Origin: Trema orientale
Taxonomy: Eukaryota > Streptophyta > Magnoliopsida > Rosales > Cannabaceae
DNA: 64,000 bases
NCBI GenBank assembly: GCA_002914845.1
Contig: JXTC01000022.1
Location: 216,564 to 280,563, forward strand
Direction: 5' to 3'
In this document: one piece after another, positions 54,985-64,000 of the stretch
Layout: the number at the start of each line of letters is the position of its first letter
Numbering within the stretch: position 1 is the first letter of the stretch
Made by a program: the position numbers and the translations under genes
The notes under the pieces: generated by a model
What the model was told of the DNA's origin: nothing
Databases searched by the model: none
What the model saw: the letters and a program-made list of their open reading frames with translations, nothing else

Positions 54985-55734
54985 TTTGCTTGTCATATAT
55001 GGTTATGATCAAAAATCCCAAAACATATGTATGCGACATGTATGGTTAGAAAATAGAAATCTTCAAATTTCAAATTAAATATTTCAGTGTCTAATAAGAA
55101 ATTTGTTGGGATTTATAATTTTGAAGTGTAATCGGATATTTAAATTTGCTGATAGAATTGCATTTTCTCTGATAACAAATCTGCTTATATTTATTTTTAA
55201 TTATGCAATTTAGATATCATGTCATTTCTTTAATTATTAATGTGATTTTATATTACACATATAACTGTTAAATATAAGAGGATTAAGTTTAGTTTAAAAT
55301 AGTTTACAATTATTAAATGAAGTTTGGCGCTTCATTTGATTAAAATTATTAATATTATCTATCTCTATTATGAATAGTGTAGTTTATTCGGACTGTAGAT
55401 GTAGATATATTAAGATAGAGGCATTATATATAACAAAAATTACATAGAATTAGATAAAAATAAAAATAAATTTCTAAGAAGCTCTGTTGCAATTTATAAA
55501 GTTCAAATTCATCAACTGATAATCATATACGAATTGATCTTATATACTAAGTAACATAAACTCTTGATTGTTGTATTATGGAGAATATAATAGAAGTCTA
55601 TGTGTACCATAACACTTAAGATTATCCTATATTCATCTTCAATCATGCACTTTATAAATTTAAATAGGAGGGGGAAAAAAATTGCACTGTAGACAAAGAA
55701 GATTGGCTGTTCAAAGTAACTTAAAAAGAATTTA
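54985..55734. other. PHT1 pseudogene 3' flank with a duplicated block
   Basis: 55186-55546 is a diverged copy of 57610-57977. No gene is visible. Confidence 0.6.
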
Positions 55735-56597
55735 GGTATCGTTTGGTTTAATGGAATGAAATTAAATATAATGGTAATCGTAATGGGAATAAGAATGGAA
55801 AGAAAAAGAAAGGTGATTAATTTTGTTTGGTTGAAACTTTGGGATCAACCATGGAAAGTAATGGAATTAACTATACTTTGACTAATATACTCTTGATTTT
55901 GAAATAAATTTTAAAAAGAAATAAGTGTTGTCACTGTTATAAAAGAAAATAGTTATACTTATAGTAATGATTAAATAGATTAAATTACCAAATATTAAAA
56001 TAGATTAAATTTCTTGGGGTAATAAAATTAATATTTTAATAATTACTCATTATTATTTACCATATAAATTACATATAAAATGCATATTAGAAAACAAAAA
56101 TATATTAATTATGGTTACAATAGAATACTTTAAAAAATAATAAAAAAATATAAATTAATAGAAGAACTTTTGAGAATAAATCGCTAAAAAAAATAAAGTC
56201 TACACTGCTTCACTATTGTTTAGATGATAGAAAGAGAAAGCTGGGCACAAAAAGGACGAACAAAAAAATTTGGGTGGTTTAGTCATGGATATAAGGAAGA
56301 AGATGGTTTGTATGGGTTTAGTCATAGATATGGATGTAAACTTTACAGTTAGTTTAGTCATAGATATGAGGAAGAAGATGATGATAAATGGGCAGAACGT
56401 GTTAAATGAGGGGCAAAAGGGGGGAAAAGTGGCTAACTTAGGAAAGGAATGGCCTTTATACCCATTTTCAAGTGTGATTCTAATTCCTTTATTTGATAGA
56501 ATAGTCATTATTATATTGGAAAGATAATTTATAAGTAAAAAATGAAACCAAACATTAGAAAGTTATTACATTCCATTACTACCAACCAAACGGCACA
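55735..56597. mobile_element. MITE, 863 bp, with inner repeat
   Basis: The left end ggtatcgtttggtttaatgg and the right end ccattactaccaaccaaacg gcaca are inverted. TTTA flanks both sides (55731-55734 and 56598-56601). The inside at 56278-56390 repeats the phrase 'tttagtcatagatatg' three times, alternating with 'aggaagaagatg'. It has no real gene. Confidence 0.7.
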
Positions 56598-57609
56598 TTT
56601 ACTGAAAAAAAAGGTGCAAGATGATTTAAATAGGATGAAAAATTTACAATTCAAAGTAATTTTATTGTTGACAAAATAGAATAGGAAGTATAGATGGTAA
56701 CTTACAATGCAATTTAATATAGAAAGATATATTACATTAACCACATAAGATTTGTTATATATCAAATTCACATCTGCTCGAAAATAGTGAGCTGGTCTGA
56801 GCTCGTTATCATGCGAGAAGACTACAACATGTGAGCTATTTGAAGACTACTCAACTCGCTAACGAGCTGGCACAGAGTGACGAGGTCGCGTGACAACGAG
56901 CAAGCGAGCAGATGTCTCTCCTGAGATTTTTTCCATTCAAAACTCAAATCTCCAAGACATTGGAGATTGGGTTCAGAATTTAGGAGATAGAATTATTCAA
57001 AATGAGATTTGACCGAATCTCAAGGGGATAAATGTGAATTCAACGTATTAAAGATAATATTTTTTTGTAATCTTTTTAATCTTTTCAATATATTTGAAAA
57101 GATTCCATCTATAACAAAGAAATCAATCTCCTCACGCCTATAAATATAAGGCTCCTGAAGAGAGAAGACCAAATGCTCTCTGGTAACCGACAAACAGAGA
57201 ATGACAGTGACTATAGTGGACGTAGGCCATTTGTTCGAAAGGTTGAACCACTCTAAAAATCGTTCGTGTTCTTTATTTTCTTGATTATTCTCTTTATTAT
57301 TCATAATTTAGTCATATCTCGTTGTTATACTGACTTTTGATGCCAACAAGCTTGATTTGGGTGTAAATACAATTGTTGTTTCAAATACTGAGTTTTTTTT
57401 AAATGGTGAGTAAATTCTTTTTTGGTATAGAGTCAGCAGTTCTTTTTCCTATTTAAATGCAAAATATGGTTGAAGATAAGTATAGCATAATCCTATATAT
57501 TACGGTACACATGGACTTCAATTATATTGTCCATTTGTTTTAATCTGAGTGCCTAAAAAATACTCCTATGTGTAAGAAGTATTTTGCTCCTCTTACACTA
57601 GAACTCTCG

Positions 57610-57977
57610 ATATATTTTTAATTATGTAATTTAAATCTCATGTTATTTCCTTGATTATTAATGTGATTTTATACTAGATATATAACTGTTACATATAAGA
57701 GGATTTAGTTTGAGAATAATAATTTAAGATAGTTAATATTTGTTAAATGAAGTTTGTCACTTTATTTAATTAAGCTTATAAATATTATCTATCTATATTA
57801 TGAATAGTGCAACTTATCCGGATTATAGATGTAGAGACATTAAGATAGAGGTATTATATGTAACAAAAATTGTATACAATTAGATAAAGATAAAAATGAA
57901 TTTCTAAGAAGCTCTATTAGAATTTATAAAGTTCACGTTCATCAACTGATAATTAGATATGAATTGATTTTAATATA
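57610..57977. repeat. Duplicate of 55186-55546
   Basis: It shares long phrases with the first block: 'attattaatgtgattttata', 'ttatgaatagtg', 'gattatagatgtagagacat' and 'aaatttctaagaagctct' type words, in the same order and orientation. The two lie about 2.4 kb apart. Confidence 0.8.
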
Positions 57978-58019
57978 AGTAAATATAAACTTCTGTTTAT
58001 TTTATTATGTAGTCTTTTG

Positions 58020-59500
58020 ATTTACATGTTTAAGGTTTATTATAATATAAAGGACCAATATTTCGTACATTAGACATATAATATTACAAGTGGCTAAGAA
58101 AATATTTCACAGAGATAGAATCCACTATTTTCTTGTTAGAAGTTAGACTAGATATTTTATTAATTATTGATTCAAGTGTTGAATAATAAGCGCGTTATTT
58201 TTATTAATGGTTAATATAAATTTATAATTTATTATTAATTATTCATTAGAGAATCAACGATACATAAGGATAAATACGTAATTAAAGAGGTTAACAGACT
58301 TAGATCTTACTATAATTATGACTATCTAATAGAAGGTCAATTTATATTAACGTTCAGATTAATAGACTGTTCAAACCTTTCTACTTGAATAAATTTCTAA
58401 TTATAATACTGAGAATGCAATTTTGATTTTTAATGAATAATCCAAAATTTAATAAATTATAATTTATCAAAAAGTTTAATTAATAAGTTAAATTTATTTA
58501 GAGATTAATATTATAAGTCCATTAGGTCCTCAGATTAGCTTGTAAACACCGTATTAGATCACAAATTTGGAAGAATAGAATGGGCCATTGTCCAAATGAG
58601 TTTGGACCATGATTAGCCTAATACTAGTGGCGTACGCTGACTACTAGTATTTTAGGAGTAAAATAACTAATTTTAAATATTTTATTATGGTGATAAGCTT
58701 CTAATAAGATTAAGTATTTTATAATTATTAATAAATGGTCTTTTATTTAAAAGATGTATTTATCAAAAAGTTTAATTATATGATAATTATATCTTTTGGT
58801 CTTTGTAAAATCAAAACTACAATTGGATAACGCTTTGACAAACAAAGACACTATTAGATAGTATTTAGAAAAACAAGAAAACTATTATAGCTTTCAAAAA
58901 GGAGGCAGCTGTCAAAGAGGAGTCCCACTTCCCCCTTACACCCCTATCATAGGATTTTCCCTGAGGTGGGTATGTACAATTAGACTATTTTCTCATTCTT
59001 CTATACATACTTTGCTCTTAATTTTTCCCACAATAGAAATTTCTATTCTTCCATATACGCTCACATGTTCAGTGCTCGGTGTGAGTAAGAGTTTAAAAGA
59101 TTTAAAGGAATCAAAAAAAGAAAACTTTTAACCATCAAAATTGTTTCAAGGGGTAAATCATTTATGACTTGATCATATTTAATAAATTAATATAACAAGG
59201 TTGTTGTCTTATGAGCTTTTATTGGTTTAAATATTTTTTGAAGTTCATATGTTTTCGTAGTAATCGTTTTGAAAACCAACAAAAGTTAGGTAGTTGATTT
59301 TTACGTTAAGGAAATTATGTTATCAATAAACGTGTATGAGACACAAAGGATAATTATTGGTTTTAGGAAGTCTTCCCTCGAGATCTATAAAATGGCACCA
59401 TAAATTAAATTTTAATGCTGCCTATGTAAGTGTAACATGAGTAATGCATTTTTACTATCGTGTTTATGTGACTTACGCCTATACTTATTTGTTAACATGT
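58020..59500. other. Structured non-coding stretch, possible LTR remnant
   Basis: It includes a GC-richer island (58900-59100) with 'cccacttcccccttacaccc', a C/T-rich run, 'tccatatacgctcacatgtt' and 'gtgctcggtgtgag'. The style is that of the R/U5 and leader of an LTR element. I found no LTR ends, no primer site and no coding region, so its nature is open. Confidence 0.3.
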
Positions 59501-60495
59501 TGAATGCATGGACGGAGCTATAATAGGCCAGTGGGGATGGTGGTCCCCTCTCAATTTTTTTAAAAATTTTAAAAGAAAGAGAATTTCCGAAATTCTAAGG
59601 TTTTCAAATTGATGCGATTCATTAATCTTAAGGAAAACTTTTAACAACTATCTAATACCAAGGTGCAAGATAGTTCAAACCTTAATGTACTATCAAATAT
59701 AAAATAAGTAAATATGAGATTATATCATCCAAAAATTTATTTATGAAAATACCAACTCTTAGAAACTATTTACAAGAGTACCAACTTTTCATCTGAAACT
59801 CTTAGAAATTATTTACAAGAGTACCAACTTTTCATCTGAAAAATGTCTTGAAACCAAATTCGAATTTCAATTATGTCAATCTCGCTTCTTTATAATTTAT
59901 TCACACCAATTCCACCTCATAAATTTCAATTACACCAACTCTCAGAAATATAATTATAATATGCCAACTTTTTGTTAGAAGAATGGCCAAAAATCTGAAA
60001 ATTGCTTATCGGAGCTTATACTTGCCAGAAAATGGTCAGAGAGCCTTATCTACAGCCTGGTTATGCTGAGTGAGTGGCAAGGATGGCCACCATCGGCCAG
60101 GTCCAAAGTGAAACCGGGCAACGTCTATGATATCCTAAATTTCATATATGAAACTCAATTCCTCACATAATTAATATAGCCAATTATAACATAATTGCAT
60201 AGCATTTTATATTAATGTCCACGTGAATATGATTTTTAGTCTTATCAGTTTATTATTGTTATTAATCTTTACTTACTATTTAATTTTTACAATGAAATGC
60301 TCAATGTAAGTCTATTGTTACAGACTGACGTGTATTAAAATTATTATTTAATATTTTATTTAACCAGAAGACCATCACTTAAGTTAATTAATTATAATGT
60401 GACACATAGATTTATGCCTTCTCTGTTATTGTTATTTTATTTGATTAACATTTGATTTAATTGCCTATGCATATATATATATATATTAATGAACT

Positions 60496-60855
60496 AAAAA
60501 AAAAAAAAACCTGAAGTTTGAGTTTGCTATAATTAAAATCCTAAAGTTTGGACTCTGTAAAATAATATCCTAAGATTAAGAATTTATGAATTAATACCAT
60601 GGACTGACTTTTTGATCAATTTTAGTAATGAAAAAATAATAATATCCTTTGTTGAAACTAGATTAGTCCTTATTATTATCATTAATTTTGAGGATATTAT
60701 TATCTTTTACTAGTTAAAGTTGTTCAAAAAATCAACCCAGAGTATTAATTTTTTAAAAATTCTTAATCTTATTTTATTATTTTGCAGAGTCTAAAATTCA
60801 GGTTTATATTGCAGAAACACTCAAATATCATAATATTTTATTTTATAGTTTATCC
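60496..60855. repeat. Fold-back element of the 'aataccct' family, short form (copy 2)
   Basis: The layout is the same as 12230-12582: left units ('ctctgtaaaataatatccta'), centre 'gaggatattattatctttt' and right units ('attattttgcagagtctaaaa'). Arms are diverged. Confidence 0.6.
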
Positions 60856-61563
60856 TATATATATATATATATACACACTAGTGTTGAAGTCACGTGCCTT
60901 AGGTACATGACACATAGTTTTTTTATTAAATAGAGAGAAAGGAAAAATATTTAACAAACGTGAACTAATCTTTTTAAAGGAAAAACATAAAGAATATAAA
61001 CTTATGTTAAAATTATGAAATCTATTGTATTGATAGCCAAGTATATTATACATAAAAGCAAAATTATCCTTACAATATTCCCAAATAGGCCATCACTATT
61101 AAAAAAAAAAACAAAAAACAAAAATGTGAAAGAAAAAAATAAGCCTATGCATAAGACATTTCTAAGGAAAAATTAAAAATATGCACAAAAAAACAGAAAT
61201 CTTTACAACAAGCCTCATTAAGAGCAGAGCTATTTCTGATTGAGGACAAAGAAACGCAAAATATGTAAAGAGACTTATATTATTCTCGCAAAATATATAG
61301 TTGCCAAATCATAAGAAGACAATAATTTGCAAAATAAATAAATAAAAAGATTAATAAGGGAATCAATCTGCAAAGAGAGAGAATGAATGGTATATATATA
61401 TATTTCTGGTCTAAATGATATATATAAATTACTACATATATACCCACAATTTGTCAAGTGCGACTAGTCATTCTTGATCCCAGGTAGACGACAAACATCT
61501 TATTGAGCTACGTAACGAAAGAAAATTCAAAGCAGAAGGAAATTATAAGCTCTAAAAGCTCGT

Positions 61564-62420
61564 GAGGACAAACTGCAAGATAGGATGCATGGGTGTGATT
61601 TACGAGCAAGACCACATTTTCAAGTTGTTCATGATATATTAACTGGACTATGTTGTAATGGATTTGGTTGAGAAAGTGAAAAAAAGACTATGACTGCAGA
61701 GAAGCTAATATGGGAGGCATATCTGGAGGTATTTATAAACACTAGTCATTTATATTTCTTAGTTTGTCAAAGTGTTTTCTTGTGTTTTAACTATTTTATT
61801 ATTATTATTATTATTTTGTTAATCATCGTAGAGTCATAAAGAGACAATACCATTCAAGACAAAATCGTTTCTTTTTTTATGATGACTTGTGTATAATTTT
61901 TGGTAAAGATTGTGCCACCAGAAAAAATACAGAGATTCCAACAGATGTTATTGACAAATTTGATAATGAAGAAGAAGACATTAATCTTGATGATAATGAT
62001 TTCAACAATACTAACAATATAATGGGTACCGATGAGATGAAATCTATGTCCCTTTCAGAAGCTCCAAAAATAGCTCAATCTCAGTCTCAATCTCAGTCAG
62101 ATGGGTCATCTAAGAAAAAGAGGAAAGGTGCAAGCAATAGGGAAGCATATGAAACACTTAAGGAGTCATCCTATGTTATTATAGGAGTTATTGATAAAAC
62201 TTCTATTTATTTGAGCAAAGCTATCGGTGAAGATATGAATGAAAAACATATACAAGTTAGAAATTGAGTTGTAGAGAACCACAATACTTAGTATACAATG
62301 GAGCGTCATAAGGTAGTCCGTATGATTATGCAAGATAATGCTATAGTTTCGTATTTTTTTAGTGTACCTGATGATGGTAGGGATGAATGAGTGAAAGCTC
62401 TCCTTGACAGCATTATTTAA
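61564..62420 (+). pseudogene. Myb/SANT-like domain protein pseudogene, 2 exons
   Basis: The exon-like parts are 61564-61728 and 61832-62420 with a GT-AG intron between. The first ends KTMTAEKLIWEAYLE and the second continues SHKETIPFKTKSF, then YDDLCIIFGKDCATRK, the standard landmarks of plant Myb/SANT-like (Harbinger-associated, L10-interacting MYB type) proteins. The end reads SYFFSVPDDGRDE-VKALLDSII. Lesions: TGA in place of the expected Trp after NGFG (about 61670); one extra T in the T-run near 61870, which shifts the frame; stops at 62265 and 62289; and TGA for Trp at about 62388. The N-terminal DNA-binding part is missing upstream. It is not functional. Confidence 0.82.
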
Positions 62421-63247
62421 TACAATAACTTAACATGATGAACAATGTTTTGAGAGACAACTTTTGTATATTTGATTAAGTAGATGTTTATATGTCTATT
62501 TCATAGCATAGTAGTATATGAGATTATATATGACTTTGGTTGATGATGTAGTATATATGCAATTTCGCTATAAATATATTTTGGGATGACATAAACATCT
62601 TCTAATGTATTTTGACTGAGTGTATATTTACATTTCAGATTGATATGAAGTATTATTATAGTTGCTGTAACTTTTCTTTTACTAAAGTAGAAATATTATC
62701 ACGTGATTTGATCAAGTTTTTTCCTCCTATTTTCTTATACTATGACATTTACATTAGTAGAGTTACTGAACAAGAATGATTTTTGTTTCTAATGAATAAA
62801 AAAAGAGAGAAAAGAATGAAAAAAAATCATACAAAACTAATTTTTGTTTATAACATCCAAATTAAAAACCACAAAAATCGTAAAAAATAATTTTTCTTTA
62901 TAACATCCAAATTATTTTCTGTTAATATTAATCTTTGTTTTTAAAAGGAAAAAATATTTTATTTTTCTAAATGTTTTTATTTAAGTTGTTTTTATTTTTT
63001 CATTTTTTTATAGTGTTGAATGTGGTTTTTCGTTGAAAATATGGTGTTAATAAAAAGATTAAAATTTAAATTGCTTAAATATTCATTATTTAAGCTATAA
63101 TAGTTTTGTCAAAATATATCTAATTGTATTCTTTTCCACAGTCACCAAACATGCTATTGATTCCAAAACTCCAACTAAATATCCAACTAAATTGCGTAAT
63201 TAGTGTATTATTCTTTTTCCATTCCATTCTGATTACTATTACTCTTA
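62421..63247. other. A+T-rich spacer
   Basis: Short duplicated phrases ('tttataacatccaaatta', near 62848 and 62898) are present. No gene is visible. Confidence 0.5.
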
Positions 63248-63714
63248 TGGCATGTTTACTAAAGAGTAATGGGATGGTATATGGGCTAATGATTCCCATA
63301 CAAAGGTTTACTAAAATATGGAAAAGGGGAAATATGTGGAGCCCACACAAATTTAGGAGAAAAGAATGGGAATACTTCCCCCACCAACACCCTAAGGAGT
63401 CTAATTACCCGTAAACACTCATTTCTTCTTTTTTAATTATTAAAATTATAAAATACAATTTTTCTCAAAAAATCTATCTACTTTAAATCGTACATGTATT
63501 TAAAAGGACAATTTAATAAATATTATACATTCCTATTACTTTTATTGGGTTAAGTAAACAAAAGAATAGTATTCTAATGAATATGATTTTCATTCCTATT
63601 TGTTTTTAGTAAATAACATACTACAAATAATGATTCCCATACCCTTCTATTTTATTCCCATTCATTTTTCCTTTTATTTATTCCAATTACGATTACAGCG
63701 AAGTAAACGTGCCA
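63248..63714. mobile_element. Tourist-type MITE, 467 bp (family A, copy 2)
   Basis: Ends are TGGCATGTTTACT and AGTAAACGTGCCA, flanked by TTA on both sides (63245-63247 and 63715-63717). Relative to 37118-37553 the inner sequence is inverted ('gtggagcccacaca' lies on the left here). Confidence 0.9.
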
Positions 63715-63839
63715 TTACTATTATGATTCCTATTCCACTGTTGCAACCAAACGAGCCAGAGAGTTAAATTTAGTATTTAGCTAAAATAGAGGGTATTGTT
63801 GGGATTACCCCTAAATAATTATCCCAATTAATTTGTTTT

Positions 63840-64000
63840 TTCAAGAGTTAATCACGTATACCCTCTTTTTAATTTTTTTTTTTTTTTTACGAAAAAACCC
63901 TATCTTTTGAAATTCTACAAATTAGTAATCTTACTTTTGGAATTCTGTAAATTAATACTTCCACATTTACGATTTCTGTAAATTAATACTCTCACTTTCA
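63840..64000. repeat. Fold-back 'aataccct' family, copy cut by the window end
   Basis: It starts gagttaatcacgtataccct, matching the outer end of the long copy at 49340-50145, then has units 'ttctgtaaattaatactt' and 'ttctgtaaattaatactctc'. The rest is beyond the window. Confidence 0.7.

Noticed and set aside
56200-56527. Overlapping frames on both strands with SMTK/MDI repeats
   Set aside because: They reflect the 'tttagtcatagatatg' inner repeat of the MITE at 55735-56597.

Overview
This is a 64 kb window of plant nuclear DNA, most likely from a eudicot, probably a woody or rosid-type genome. The evidence is a set of plant nuclear genes with many GT-AG introns, PHT1- and RBR-type genes found only in plants, and a strongly A+T-rich intergenic background full of plant transposon families (MULE, Ty1/copia, Ty3/gypsy, LINE, hAT, Tourist-type MITEs, tRNA-derived SINEs). 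The species cannot be named from the sequence alone. There is one 349-base run of N (874-1222) and one single N (30966).

Layout. 1-2880: a decayed MULE transposon, minus strand, with an array of TCGAAA-type repeats. 4401-11625 (+): RBR1, the retinoblastoma-related protein, 18 exons, apparently intact (1025 aa by my splice model), with a solo LTR and a small hairpin MITE inside introns and an E2F-type site in the promoter. 11.6-20 kb: intergenic sequence holding MITEs, a 24-bp tandem repeat, a degraded Ty3/gypsy element with its LTR, and a hAT-like element. 20-26.7 kb: a LINE split by a nearly complete Ty1/copia element (5-bp target duplication CTTTC, 245-bp LTRs). 27522-33118 (-): PRMT3 (protein arginine methyltransferase 3), 7 exons, 630 aa, with one GC-AG intron; a non-autonomous hAT element sits 83 bp upstream of its start codon. 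34.6-36.7 kb: an unexplained exon-like stretch. 37805-38344 (+): RMI2, 2 exons, 143 aa. 39326-43446 (-): a SAAL1-like ARM-repeat protein, 9 exons, 467 aa. 43.5-53.3 kb: a long A+T-rich gap with MITEs, two SINEs in opposite orientation and a minisatellite. 53371-54984 (+): a PHT1 phosphate transporter pseudogene. 55-64 kb: intergenic sequence with MITEs, a duplicated 3' flank, and a Myb/SANT-like pseudogene (61564-62420).

The four intact genes are housekeeping or cell-cycle genes: RBR1 represses E2F and the G1/S transition, RMI2 acts with the RecQ-Top3 complex that dissolves recombination intermediates, PRMT3 methylates ribosomal protein in the cytosol, and SAAL1-like has no established plant role. 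There is no sign of an operon, biosynthetic cluster or CRISPR. I found no convincing wholly new system. The most unusual observations are a W-box-rich MULE-like element at 44.5-46 kb, a family of fold-back elements built from short repeated units, the nested transposon stack, and regulatory-context insertions at RBR1 and PRMT3.
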